Assembly: GCA_963840725.1 (NCBI GenBank)
Contig: CAWIZY010000008.1
Span: 1 to 64,000 of the forward strand
Direction: 5' to 3'
DNA from: CAVWDU01 sp963840725
Lineage (GTDB): Bacteria > Pseudomonadota > Gammaproteobacteria > Pseudomonadales > Halieaceae
DNA: 64,000 nucleotides
The notes under the pieces are model-generated. The model was given only the letters and a program-made list of their open reading frames with translations. It did not search any database and was not told the DNA's origin. Below, piece after piece: positions 10,520 to 19,798 of the stretch. The position numbers and the translations under genes were made by a program. How positions within the stretch are numbered: the stretch's first letter is position 1; every line of letters begins with the position of its first letter.

Positions 10520-11122
10520 ATGCCGCGCTTGTCGCCAGTGCTTCGGCAGCTCAAAGAGCAACTGCCGCTGGAAGTCCGGCCGTGGGCCGGCGACGGGTTG
10601 CAGGCGGCTGTGCTGGTGGCCCTGACTGAGGAATCCGAGCCCCGTGTGGTGTTGGGCCGGCGAGCACGGCACTTGCGGCTGCATCCCGGTGAAATTGCGT
10701 TTCCTGGTGGTAAGCGAGAGCTGATCGATGGGACACCCTGGGCGACGGCCCGGCGTGAGGCCGAGGAGGAAGTCGGTCTCACCGATGACCTTGTCTACCC
10801 GCTCGGTGAACTGGCGTCGCTGGTTACCCGCAGCGGCTTTGAGGTACATCCCTGTATTGCCCGGGTGCCCGGGGCACCGAATCTGATAGTAGATGCGGCC
10901 GAGTTCGACAGTGTTTTTCTGATTTCTCTGTCTGTCTTTGCCGAGCCGCAGCGGTTCAGGCTGGAGAGAATGCGCGAGGACGGGCGGGAACGTCAGATCC
11001 CCCACTATCGGCTCGACGAAGACAACGTCTGGGGTGTAACAGCCGCGATTCTGGCACAACTGGCCAATGTGGCTTACGATGCGGGCCTTGATTTGCAACG
11101 TGATTGGGCAAGGGAACCATGA
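10520..11122 (+). CDS. NUDIX hydrolase, CoA pyrophosphatase type (NudL-like)
   Basis: A 200-residue protein with a complete NUDIX box: GGKRELIDGTPWATARREA, then EEEVGL, near residues 70-95. It is preceded by LHPGEIAFPGGKRE, typical of the CoA pyrophosphatase subgroup that splits CoA into phosphopantetheine and 3',5'-ADP. The RARHLRLHPGE stretch supports that subgroup. The stop overlaps the start of the next gene by 4 bp (ATGA), so the two are coupled. Exact substrate is inferred from family resemblance. Confidence 0.85.
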   Translation: MPRLSPVLRQLKEQLPLEVRPWAGDGLQAAVLVALTEESEPRVVLGRRARHLRLHPGEIAFPGGKRELIDGTPWATARREAEEEVGLTDDLVYPLGELASLVTRSGFEVHPCIARVPGAPNLIVDAAEFDSVFLISLSVFAEPQRFRLERMREDGRERQIPHYRLDEDNVWGVTAAILAQLANVAYDAGLDLQRDWAREP

Positions 11123-11644
11123 AATACAGCCTGGGAGGCAAAGAAGTTACTTTAGTGGGGAGCGGTCAGTTCATCGCCCCCAATGCGGCGGTAATTGGCG
11201 ACGTAACGCTGCATGAAAACAGCAGCGTGTGGTTCAGCTGTGTGCTGCGCGGCGATGCGGAGCGGATTGAGGTCGGTGCGGGAAGTAATATCCAGGATGG
11301 GGCTGTACTGCATGCCGATCCGGGATATCCCATGGTGGTTGGCGAAAACGTCACCGTTGGCCATAGCGCCATGTTGCATGGCTGCACAATCGGCGATGGC
11401 TCACTGGTGGGTATTAACGCCGTAGTGCTCAATGGCGCCAAGGTTGGCAAGGGCTGCCTGATCGGAGCCAACGCGCTGGTGACCGAGGGCATGGAAATAC
11501 CCGATGGGTCCCTGGTCCTGGGTTCGCCGGCGAAGGTGCGTATCCACTCTGTCAGAGGCGCAGCAGTTGGCTCTGATGCATAACGCCGACCACTATGTGG
11601 GGAACGCCCGCCGATTTACGGAGACCCTCAAAGAGCAGCCATGA
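11119..11644 (+). CDS. Gamma-class carbonic anhydrase family protein (YrdA-like), one frameshift
   Basis: A left-handed beta-helix protein built of hexapeptide repeats, with APNAAVIGDVTLHENSSVWF, VLRGDAERIEVGAGSNIQDG and VTVGHSAMLHGCTIGDGSLV. The zinc-ligand-like histidines (ADP-H region, VGHSA, LHGC) are present. The ORF as read stops at 11583, but a frame change near 11545 restores LSEAQQLALMHNADHYVGN and ends at a TGA at 11642-11644, the expected C-terminal helix of this family. The full length is about 174 residues. The start ATG at 11119 overlaps the NUDIX stop. Enzyme activity is not certain; many family members are of unknown function. Confidence 0.85.
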
Positions 11645-11687
11645 GCAGTTCCAGGATGCACGTGTGAATGGACAAAAGGAAACAGTG

Positions 11688-11883
11688 ATGAATGAATCTG
11701 AGGAACCAGCCTCACCCTGTATTTCAGTGTGCCTGCTGGACGAAGACGATATTTGTGTGGGGTGTTACCGATCCGCCAACGAGATCACCGAGTGGTTTAC
11801 GGCCAGTGCGGAGGTCAAGCGGGAAATGTTGCGCGCTCAGCCGCGAGCGGCAGGCGCTGGCCAACCCCGTGCGGCTGCTGTGA
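11688..11883 (+). CDS. DUF1289 domain protein (one frameshift)
   Basis: A short protein with the DUF1289 signature: SPCISVCLLDEDDICVGCYR and ITEWFTASAEVKREML. Four cysteines suggest a small metal-binding fold. A frame change near 11848 gives the expected end LSRERQALANPVRLL and a stop at 11883, so the protein is about 65 residues; the longer ORF to 11975 is an artefact of the shift. The ATG at 11688 follows a good ribosome site (AAAGGAAACAG). Function unknown. Confidence 0.8.
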
Positions 11884-11893
11884 GGCAAGTTAA

Positions 11894-13169
11894 TCAGAGG
11901 CCCGGTTGGGCCAGAGTCCTGGCGCGCACCGACTGGACCACGTTGCCCTCCAGTTCCAGAATCTCCAGCCGGTAGTCATCGATGGCAGGCCCGCATTGGC
12001 ATCGGGAAAGGACTCCAGGTATTCCAGGATCAGGCCGCTGAGGGTCTTGGGTCCGTCCGTGGGCAGATTCCAGTCCAGTGACTTGTTGATGTCCCGGATA
12101 TTGGCGGTGCCGTCAATGATGTAGCTGCCGTCGCGTTGCGGGAAGATGGTGTTCTCGGTCTCTCGGTGAGATTGGACGTGAATTCGCCGACGATTTCCTC
12201 GAGAATGTCTTCCAATGCTGCGACCAGCCCAGTACGTCGCCGTATTCGTCTACGACGATTGCCAGCGCGCAATTTCTTTTTCTGGAAGTTCAATAGCTGC
12301 GTGTGCAGCGGCGTGCTTTCCGGAATGAAATAGGGCTTTTCCATTTCCCGCTCCAGCGCATGCCCGATCCAGGCCCTCGCCGATCGATCACCCGACTGAT
12401 ATTGCGCATGTGCAGGACGCCGACAATGTTGTTGATGTCCTCGCGCCAAACCGGCAGCCGGGTATGCGCGCTGGTCTGGATGCGCGCAGAATGTCCTCGT
12501 CACTGTCATCCAGGTCGATCCCGTAGACCTCGTTGCGCGGCACCATGATGTCGTCTACGGAGACCTCTTCCAGGTCGAGGATATTCAGCAGCATGCCGCG
12601 GTGCCGCGAGGAATCAGTTGCCCGGCTTCGGTGACGATGGTGCGCAACTCTTCGGCGGAAACATGGTCGTCCTCCATTGTTCTGCCGGGTCAAAGCCCAG
12701 CAGACGCAGCAGGCCGTTGGTAATGCTGTTGACCAGCCAGACCAGCGGGATACATGATTTTCATCAGTGGCAGCAGCACCAGGCTGGATGGAAAGGCCAC
12801 TCTCTCCGGGTGCAGTGCGGCGATGGTCTTGGGCGTGATTTCGGCAAAGATCAGAATCACCAGCGTCAGCGCCACAGTGGCGATAAAGATGCCGGCATCG
12901 CCCCAGAGCCGAATGGCGATGACGGTGGCGATGGCCGAGGCGAAAATATTCACGAGGTTATTGCCGATAAGGATCAGGCCGATCAGGCGGTCGGGCCGCT
13001 CCAGCAGTTTGCTGGCTCGCATCGCGCCCCGTGTTGTTGTTTTTGCAGATGCTTCAGCCGGTAGCGGTTGAGCGACATCATGCCGGTTTCTGAGCTGGAG
13101 AAAAAACCGGACAGAAGAATCAGTGACTGCAAGAACCGAGAAAAGGAGACCCAGCGGTGCTTCGTTCAA
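11894..13169 (-). CDS. HlyC/CorC family transporter with CNNM, CBS and CorC_HlyC domains (many frameshifts)
   Basis: Assembled from at least four overlapping minus-strand ORFs. The N-terminus from TTG at 13169 reads NEAPLGLLFSVLAV and, in the next frame, LILLSGFFSSSETGMMSLNR, the start of the CNNM membrane domain. It continues RPDRLIGLILIGNNLVNIFA and IFAEITPKTIAALHPERV, then a CBS region containing DIMVPRNEVYGIDLDD, and ends LEGNVVQSVRAR, then TLAQPGL and a stop at 11894. The length of about 425 residues fits E. coli YfjD/CorB. The family is linked to Mg2+/Co2+ transport or efflux. It is convergent with the DUF1289 gene. The frameshifts are probably sequence errors. Confidence 0.85.
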
Positions 13170-13249
13170 GGTGGTGTGAACCTCGGTATCTTGCAGGGTG
13201 TATCTTGAAGAAAAAGCAGCGGTTGGGGCAAGAAGTTCTGATGGGCTGC

Positions 13250-14057
13250 GATACGTTCAGTATCAGCTCCAGCACCAGCTTGGAGCCGAAGAACGCCAAG
13301 CATCAGCAGGGCAAAACCCGCCAGGGTGAAGCGCACCGCAGTTTTGCTGCGCCAGCCGAGCTGATAATGGCCCCACAGCAGGACCGAGAACAGCAGCCAG
13401 GCAACGATGGTCAGCACGGTTTTGTGCACCAGGTGCTGGGCAAAAATATCGTCGATGAAGACAAAGCCGGAGGCGATGGCGACAGGTGAGCAGAATGACG
13501 CCGATCCATAGCAGTTCGAACAGCATGCTCTCCATCAGCTGCAGCGGTGGCAGTATCTGAATGATGCCGCGTGTATGGCGGTGTTTGAGCTGGTGGTCCT
13601 GCACTGCCAGCAAGGCGCTGCCTGAACGGCGGCCAGAGTGAGTATGGCGTAGGCCAGGATGGAGCTGCCGATGTGCAGCAACATGCCACCGCTGAGATTG
13701 CTGCTGATACGGCGCGGTGTCGGGTGCAAAGGTGGAGACCAGCACTGCCAGTGCCGACAGGGGAAACAGCGCCACCAGCAGGTTCTGCAGCGGCCGCCGC
13801 GATCAGGCAGCGAGGCAGGCGATATTGATCACCAGGAAGATCAGCGCAGAGACCTTGTAGAAACCGAGATTGACGCCGCCGTGCGGCGAACAATATTTCC
13901 CAGGCAACCACGCGCATGAGCAGGAGAGCGACCAGGCCAAGCACGACAATACGCGATCGATCACGCTGGCGGCTCGTTGCGACATGTGCAGCAGTTGCAG
14001 CGCCGGTCGCTGCCAGGTATAACAGTGCGGCAAGTGGGGCGATAGAGTGACAGACAT
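13250..14057 (-). CDS. ypjD: YpjD-like inner-membrane protein, CcsA cytochrome c assembly fold (many frameshifts)
   Basis: Built from overlapping minus ORFs between 13166 and 14057. The clearest part is the C-terminus TVLTIVAWLLFSVLLWGHY, then QLGWRSKTAVRFTLAGFALL, and in the next frame FFGSKLVLELIL, which is typical of YpjD/CcsA-like proteins with multiple membrane helices. In E. coli and relatives ypjD lies divergent to ffh beside yfjD, exactly as here, which strongly supports the call. The exact stop is not certain because of indels, so the 13250 end is approximate. Function is poorly known; the fold is shared with haem-handling cytochrome c assembly proteins. Confidence 0.75.
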
Positions 14058-14061
14058 CGGT

Positions 14062-14090
14062 TTGGGGATTGGGCCCGGCTAAAGTATACT
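14062..14090 (+). promoter_or_regulatory. Sigma-70 promoter of ffh
   Basis: TTGGGG (14062-14067) and TATACT (14085-14090) are separated by exactly 17 bp, 72 bp before the ffh ATG, in the divergent gap with ypjD. Confidence 0.7.
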
Positions 14091-14162
14091 GCGCACCTTT
14101 GTACCGACTTGTCCTGCATAATCAATAGCGAACGTGTACCGGTCCGCCAGAGAGTGTAGCCC

Positions 14163-15579
14163 ATGTTTCAGAGCTTGAGTGATCGCCTGTCCCAGAGCCT
14201 GCGCAGTATTACCGGCAAAGCCCGACTCACCGAAGAAAATATCCAGGACACGCTGCGCGAGGTGCGCATGGCGCTGCTGGAGGCCGATGTGGCGCTGCCG
14301 GTGGTCAAGGATTTTGTCGAGTCGCGTCAAGCAGCGGGCGCTGGGCCAGGAGGTCATGAAGAGCCTCAGTCCCGGCCAGGCGTTCCTCAAGATTGTGCAG
14401 GACGAACTGGAGGCCGTGCATGGGCGTCTGCCAACGAGGGGCTGAATCTGGCGCACCCAGCCGCCGGCGGTCATTCTGATGGCGGGTCTGCAGGGTGCGG
14501 GTAAAACCACCACGTGGCCAAACTGGCGCGGCTGCTCAAGGAGCGCGACAAGAAGAAAGTCACGGTGGTCAGCGCCGACGTTTATCGGCCCGGCGGCGAT
14601 CAAGCAGCTGGAAACCCTGGCGGCAGAAGTCGGCGCGGATTTTTTCCCCAGCGACATCGAGCAAAAGCCGGTGGACATCGCCCAGGCGGCGCTGGAGCAC
14701 GCGCGCATCACAGTTCAGCGATGTGCTGATCGTCGATACCGCCGGCCGGCTGGCAATCGACGAGGACATGATGGAGGAGATCGCGGCAGCTGCATGCCGC
14801 GGTCAAGCCGGTGGAAACCCTGTTTGTGGTCGATGCCATGACCGGCCAGGATGCGGCCAACACCGCCAAGGCGTTTGGCGAGGCGCTGCCGCTGACCGGT
14901 GTTATCCTGACCAAGGTGGATGCCGACACCCGCGGTGGTGCCGCGCTGTCGGTGCGCTCAGTGACCGGCAAGCCGATCAAGTTTCTCGGCGTCGGCGAAA
15001 AAACCGAAGCGCTGGAGCCGTTTCATCCCGATCGCCTGGCCTCGCGCATTCTGGGCATGGGCGATGTGCTGTCGCTGATCGAGGAAGCGGAGCAGAAGGT
15101 CGACAAGGACAAGGCCGAGCAAGCTGGCGCGCAAGGTCAAAAAGGGCAAGAAATTTGATCTGGAGGATTTCCGCGACCAGTTGCAGCAGATGACCAACAT
15201 GGGCGGCATCGCCGGCATGCTGGACAAGATGCCCGGTATGGGCGGCATGGCGCAGATGGCGCAGGCAGAATCTGGACAATGAAGATGTTTGCGCGCATGG
15301 AGGCGATGATCAACTCCATGACGCCGCGCGAGCGCCGCAATCCCGGAATTGATCCAGGGCTCGCGCAAGCGCCGCATCACCCAGGGTTCGGGCACTCAGG
15401 TGCAGGATCTCAACCGTCTGCTGAAGCAGCACAAGCAGATGCAGAAGATGATGAAGAAAATGAAGGGCGGCGGCATGGAGAAAATGATGCGCGGCCTGGG
15501 TGGCATGATGCCGCCGGGCGGCGGCGGTCGGCGGCGCAGGTGGATTACCCATTCGCTAGTAGCGGCACGCTGCCTCTAG
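14163..15579 (+). CDS. ffh: Signal recognition particle protein Ffh (many frameshifts)
   Basis: SRP54 homologue that binds signal sequences and 4.5S RNA and, with FtsY, targets proteins to the membrane. Pieces in successive frames follow the Ffh order: N-domain MFQSLSDRLSQSLRSITGKA; P-loop AGLQGAGKTTT; VTVVSADVYRP; DVLIVDTAGRLAIDEDMM; VVDAMTGQDAANTAKAF; TKVDADTRGGAALSV; and the Met-rich M-domain with GGIAGMLDKMPGMGGMAQM, RKRRITQGSGTQVQDLNRLL and KQHKQMQKMMKKMKGG. Total length is about 460 residues, normal. At least eight frame changes are needed. The gene is essential in bacteria, so these are almost certainly sequence errors. Confidence 0.93.
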
Positions 15580-15621
15580 CAGCTGCGGATGCTGCGCTAA
15601 ACAAATAATGTCCAGAGGGCT

Positions 15622-15649
15622 TTAAATCCGGACGAATATTCCGTATGAT
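15622..15649 (+). promoter_or_regulatory. Putative promoter of the rpsP-rimM-trmD-rplS operon
   Basis: TTAAAT (15622-15627) and TATGAT (15644-15649) with a 16-bp spacer lie about 100 bp before rpsP. A hairpin with a T run follows at 15661, so the transcript would begin right at the hairpin. Confidence 0.45.
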
Positions 15650-15660
15650 ACGCCACCTTT

Positions 15661-15682
15661 CCGGCTTGCGCAGCCGGTTTTT
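15661..15682 (+). terminator. Hairpin with T run between ffh and rpsP
   Basis: CCGGCT and AGCCGG form a perfect six-base stem with a short loop (TGCGC), followed by TTTTT. It may be the ffh terminator, or an attenuator-like hairpin in the rpsP leader if the promoter at 15622 is real. Confidence 0.6.
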
Positions 15683-15746
15683 GTCGTGGGCGTAACTGCC
15701 AGGTTTGCAGCAGATACCCACTCTAGATTATTAGGAATTACAGAAA

Positions 15747-15996
15747 ATGGTAACAATTCGACTTGCTCGAGGTGGCGCCAAAAAGCGTCCCTTCTACCAC
15801 CTGACAGTGACCGACAGCCGCAAACCTCGCAACGGGCGCTTTATAGAGCGCGTGGGTTTTTTCAACCCGGTTGCCCGTGGCCAGGAAGAGCGCCTGCGTA
15901 TCGATACGGACCGTATCGAGTACTGGCAGGGCCAGGGCGCGCAGTATCTCACCACGAGTAGCTAAGCTGTTCAAGGATGTCGCTGCCGCGGCCTGA
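15747..15996 (+). CDS. rpsP: 30S ribosomal protein S16 (one frameshift)
   Basis: MVTIRLARGGAKKRPFYHLT and DSRKPRNGRFIERVGFFNP are the S16 signature. As read, the ORF ends at 15965 (GAQYLTTSS), but a frame change near 15945 gives SPRVAKLFKDVAAAA and a stop at 15994-15996, the expected C-terminus. The length is about 82 residues, normal. First gene of the conserved rpsP-rimM-trmD-rplS operon. Confidence 0.95.
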
Positions 15997-16028
15997 GCAA
16001 GCTGATCGGCAGGGTACGCGGCCTGGAG

Positions 16029-16597
16029 ATGAGTGAGTCCGCTGAGCGAACGATGAGTGGCTCGTGGTCGGTAAGATTACCGGTTGTCATGGCATTAAAG
16101 GCTGGGTGAAGATGCATTCTTACACCGACCCGCCGAAAACTTTATTGCATTGGGTGACTGGCAGTTGTCAAGCGCAGGACGGTGTATCCAAGGCGGTGGA
16201 ATTCGATGCCGGAAAGGCCCAGGGTAAAGGGCTGATCGCACACATCAAGGGTGTGGATGACCGCACTGTCGGCGGAGGCGTACCGGGGGCTGGAGATCGC
16301 TAGCGCGGCGGTGTTGCCGCAGCTGGAAGCGGGAGAATATTACTGGCGTGATCTGCAGGGTCTGCAGGTGTGGTGTCAGGACGGCGACGCTGATGACCGG
16401 ATGACTTGACTATTGGGCGGTTTGCTGGGGTGGTGGACCACCTGATTGAGACCGGCGCCAACGATGTATTGGTGGTAAAGTCCCGGTGCGGGCAGCGTGG
16501 ATACGCGAGAGCGATTGATTCCGTATCTGCCCGGCGACGTGGTAAGCGGGTGGATCTGGTGGCGGGACGGATCGATGTAGACTGGTATCGTCGATGA
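16029..16597 (+). CDS. rimM: Ribosome maturation factor RimM (frameshifts)
   Basis: Assists 30S head assembly by binding S19. The N-domain is VVGKITGCHGIKGWVKMHSY, then TDPPKTLL. Later frames supply EYYWRDLQGLQVW-like and GRFAGVVDHLIETGANDVLV blocks, then PYLPGDVV and the end VDWYRR with a stop at 16597. The likely start is the ATG at 16029. Several indels break the ORF. Position between rpsP and trmD confirms the identity. Confidence 0.88.
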
Positions 16598-16634
16598 ATA
16601 GACGGACAGGTAAACAGACGGGCAGGAGCGACAG

Positions 16635-17420
16635 ATGAATAGTGGAATGGGAGCGGGATGCAATCGCGATGGTGAGCCTGTTTCCGGAAATGTTTGCGGC
16701 GGTCAGCCGAGCACGGGTGATTGGTCGCGCAGTGGATCAGGGTCGAGATAGCGCTGAGCTACTGGAACCCGCGTGACTACACCGTCGATCCCCATCGTAC
16801 GGTGGACGACCGTCCCTATGGCGGCGGTCCGGGTATGTTGATGAAGATTGAGCCTCTGCGGCAGGCGATCGGGGCGGCAAGGGCTGCGACTGGATAAGCC
16901 AGCCGGGTGATACATTTGTCGCCTCAGGGGCGCGCGCTTTAATCATCAAGGCGCTGGAGCTGGCGGGTAGAGCCAGCCTGGTGCTGGTGGCAGGCCGCTA
17001 CGAAGGCATGGATGAGCGCCTTATCGAGGCAGAAATGGCATGAGGAGATTGTCGATCGGTGACTACGTGCTGAGCGGCGGCGAACTGGCCGCGATGGTGG
17101 TCATCGATGCAGTGAGGCGGCAGTTGCCAGGCGTGCTGGGGCATGACGCATCTGCGGGAGAGGATTCGTTTGCCAATGGGCTGCTGGATTACCCGCACTA
17201 CACCCGGCCAGAGTGTTTTGAAGGAAGTGCGGTTCCGGCTGTGTTGCTGAGCGGGGATCATGAGCGGATTCGCCGCTGGCGTCTGGAACAGGCGCTGGGA
17301 CGTACTGCCGAGCGACGGCCTGATCTGTTGAAGAACCGGCAGTTGTCGGCAGAAGAAGCGCAGTTACTGGCGCAATATTGCGACCAGGAAGCAGAATTAC
17401 CAGAAGACGACCAGCTGTGA
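16635..17420 (+). CDS. trmD: tRNA (guanine-N1)-methyltransferase (frameshifts)
   Basis: Methylates G37 of tRNAs to prevent +1 frameshifting. Pieces in successive frames are AMVSLFPEMFAAVSRARVIG, DPHRTVDDRPYGGGPGMLMK, LVAGRYEGMDERLIEAE, and then the long clean ORF from 17040 with SIGDYVLSGGELAAMVVIDA (the SAM-binding trefoil knot), GLLDYPHYTRPECFEG, LLSGDHERIRRWR. The ATG at 16635 lies 8 bases after AGGAG and is my chosen start, with an indel soon after it. Essential in most bacteria, so the shifts are probably errors. Confidence 0.92.
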
Positions 17421-17451
17421 AGCTGGGATTGACTATTAACAGGAGTGCGCC

Positions 17452-17808
17452 ATGAGCACCAACAAGATTATTGCTCAGCTCGAAGCTGAACAAATGGAGA
17501 AAGACCTGCCGGAGTTCGCCCCCGGAGACACTGTGGTTGTGCAGGTCAAGGTGAAAGAGGGCACTCGCGAGCGTTTGCAGGCGTTTGAGGGTGTCGTGAT
17601 CGCCAAGCGCAATCGCGCGTTGAATTCGGCCTTCACTGTGCGCAAGATCTCGCACGGCGTTGGTGTTGAGCGGACTTTTCAGACTTATAGCCCACTGGTG
17701 GAGAGTATCGCCGTTAAGCGTCGTGGTGATGTGCGCCAGGCCAAGCTGTACTATCTGCGCGAGCTCAGCGGCCGTGCTGCACGAATCAAGGAAAAGCTGT
17801 CCAATTAA
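17452..17808 (+). CDS. rplS: 50S ribosomal protein L19
   Basis: A clean 118-residue ORF with the L19 marks FAPGDTVVVQVKVKEGTRER, LQAFEGVVIAKRNRALNSAF, TVRKISHGVGVERTFQTYSP and AKLYYLRELSGRAARIKEKL. It sits at the 30S-50S interface. It is the last gene of the rpsP operon, with a ribosome site (CAGGAG) before the ATG. This is one of the few genes in 12-18 kb without an indel. Confidence 0.98.
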   Translation: MSTNKIIAQLEAEQMEKDLPEFAPGDTVVVQVKVKEGTRERLQAFEGVVIAKRNRALNSAFTVRKISHGVGVERTFQTYSPLVESIAVKRRGDVRQAKLYYLRELSGRAARIKEKLSN

Positions 17809-17932
17809 ACCGGTGCTTGATCGGCAGCTGATCAGGGGATTACTTGCCGTGTACTCTCCCAGTGGCCGTGCCGGCGTGAGCCCGGTTCGGTTTCTCTGCG
17901 GGGAGTAGGGAACAGGGCCAGGCTATGACGGT

Positions 17933-18838
17933 ATGACAGCCCACAATGCTGATGACCCGGAAATCGAGCGTTTCGTCGACGCCATGTGGATGGAAAAGGG
18001 ACTCAGCGACAACACCCTGTCTGCCTACCGGCGCGATCTGCGTCAATTCAGTGATTGGCTGGCGAGCCGACAGTGCTCCAGTTTGCTTGGCGCCGACCCG
18101 GCAGGGCTGCAGGCCTATCTGGGTTATCGTCTGTCCCAGGGGCGCTCGCCCCGATCGACGGCGCGCTTTATGTCCTGTGTACGCGGTTTTTATCGCTATC
18201 TGCTGCGCGAGGGCCGCGTGGTCAGTGATCCGAGTATTGATGTCGACAGCCCGCGTATAGGTCGGCCACTGCCCAAATCCCTGTCAGAGCGGGATGTCGA
18301 GCGCTTGCTGGATGAGCCTGACCTGACTGAGGCGCTGGAGTTTCGGGACCGCACAATGCTCGAATTGCTCTATGCCTGTGGACTGCGGGTCAGTGAATTG
18401 ATTTCGTTGCGAGTAGACCAGATCAGTATCAATCAGGGCGTCGTCAGGGTGCTTGGCAAGGGCAGTAAGGAACGTTTGGTTCCGGTGGGCGAGGAGGCCC
18501 TGCAGTGGCTCCGGCGTTTCATGGCCGGCCCGCGCAGTGAACTGATGCGTGGCGTGCCCAGTGAGGTGCTGTTTCCCAGCCGCCGCGGCAGCCAAATGAC
18601 CCGACAGGCGTTCTGGCACCGGGTAAAACTTTACGCCTCGCGGGCGGGCATCAATAAATCTTTATCCCCGCATACGCTCAGGCATGCGTTTGCAACGCAC
18701 CTGCTGAACCACGGCGCAGATCTGCGGGTGGTGCAGATGCTGCTAGGACACAGTGATCTCAGCACGACCCAGATATACACTCACGTGGCCAGACAGCGGT
18801 TGCAGGATTTACATGAGCAGCATCATCCGCGAGGTTAA
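17933..18838 (+). CDS. xerD: Site-specific tyrosine recombinase XerD
   Basis: Works with XerC at dif to resolve chromosome dimers. The 301-residue protein has an N-terminal SAM-like core-binding domain (DAMWMEKGLSDNTLSAYRRD) and a C-terminal catalytic domain with Arg in LYACGLRVSELISL, Lys in LGKGSKERLVPVG, His-x-x-Arg in LSPHTLRHAFATHLL, and His and the Tyr nucleophile in LGHSDLSTTQIYTHV. All catalytic residues are present. The next gene is dsbC, as in Pseudomonas and E. coli, so this is the chromosomal XerD and not a mobile integrase. Confidence 0.97.
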   Translation: MTAHNADDPEIERFVDAMWMEKGLSDNTLSAYRRDLRQFSDWLASRQCSSLLGADPAGLQAYLGYRLSQGRSPRSTARFMSCVRGFYRYLLREGRVVSDPSIDVDSPRIGRPLPKSLSERDVERLLDEPDLTEALEFRDRTMLELLYACGLRVSELISLRVDQISINQGVVRVLGKGSKERLVPVGEEALQWLRRFMAGPRSELMRGVPSEVLFPSRRGSQMTRQAFWHRVKLYASRAGINKSLSPHTLRHAFATHLLNHGADLRVVQMLLGHSDLSTTQIYTHVARQRLQDLHEQHHPRG

Positions 18839-18927
18839 GGAACTTAACCCCGGCCGTTGGCTCCAAGGACTGTCGAACCACAACCCAGCGCTGCAGGCCG
18901 GTACCGGCAGCATTCAGAGGATAGATT

Positions 18928-19677
18928 ATGAAAGCCACGTTTTATGCCCCTGCCCTGGCCTTGTTGATCGGGCTTTTCTCGCAATTGGCCGGGGCCGGGG
19001 AGCCCGTGCCTGAGTCCCAGGCGGCGAAGATCCGCAAGGTGCTCGAAGTGGGCGAGCAGGGGTTGAAGGTCGACACCATAACGACCAGCGAAATTCCGGG
19101 CTTGTACGCTGTCCAGTTCAAGCGCGGGCCGCTGGTTTACGCGACCAAGTCGGGCGAGTTCTTCCTGGTGGGCGATTTGTTCAGCACCGGGCCTGCCGGC
19201 TATGTAAACCTTACCGAAAAGCGCCGGGACGATGATCGCAAAACGCAACTGGCCGGGCTCAGCCCCAATGACATGATTGTGTTCGCGGCAGTCGGTAAGC
19301 CCCGAGCCACCGTGACTGTGTTCACGGATGTGACCTGCTTTTACTGCCAAAAGCTGCACAAAGAGGTGCCGGAATTGAACAAGCGGGGCGTGGAAGTTCG
19401 CTATTTGGCCTACCCGAGAGCCGGTGTGGGGTCGGAGGGCTACCGGCAATTGGCTAGCGCCTGGTGCGCCAGTGATCCTCAGGACGCCCTGACTCGCCTC
19501 AAAGCCAAGGAGAAGGTGCCTGACAACGTTTGCGCCGGGAACCCGGTGGCGGCCCAGTATGCTCTGGGTCAGTCGATGGGTGTGCGGGGAACACCCGCTA
19601 TCATTACAGACAAGGGACAGATGATTCCGGGCTATCAGAGTGCTGATGAACTGCTGATGACACTGGGCCTTCAGTAG
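18928..19677 (+). CDS. dsbC: Thiol:disulfide interchange protein DsbC
   Basis: Periplasmic disulfide isomerase of 249 residues. It has a signal peptide (1-23, ending LAGAGE), an N-terminal dimerisation domain, and a thioredoxin-like domain with the active site TDVTCFYCQKLHKEVPELN and the cis-Pro region RGTPAIITDKG. The active-site dipeptide is Phe-Tyr, where E. coli DsbC has Gly-Tyr. A second Cys pair (WCASDP, NVCAGNP) is present as in DsbC. The gene follows xerD, the usual order. Confidence 0.95.
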   Translation: MKATFYAPALALLIGLFSQLAGAGEPVPESQAAKIRKVLEVGEQGLKVDTITTSEIPGLYAVQFKRGPLVYATKSGEFFLVGDLFSTGPAGYVNLTEKRRDDDRKTQLAGLSPNDMIVFAAVGKPRATVTVFTDVTCFYCQKLHKEVPELNKRGVEVRYLAYPRAGVGSEGYRQLASAWCASDPQDALTRLKAKEKVPDNVCAGNPVAAQYALGQSMGVRGTPAIITDKGQMIPGYQSADELLMTLGLQ

Positions 19678-19798
19678 CGGTCCTGCAGAAGTAGCAGAAG
19701 CGCTGACTGACGCGTTGACAGGGCGCGACTGACTCAGTACTGTCTGTGGCTTTTTTTGACAGCGCACCCCTGCAGGGTGCGAACCCGGATGGGATATC

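Noticed and set aside
17933..18838. Integrase for the guaA islands
   Set aside because: This tyrosine recombinase is XerD in its ancestral place beside dsbC, 25 kb from guaA.
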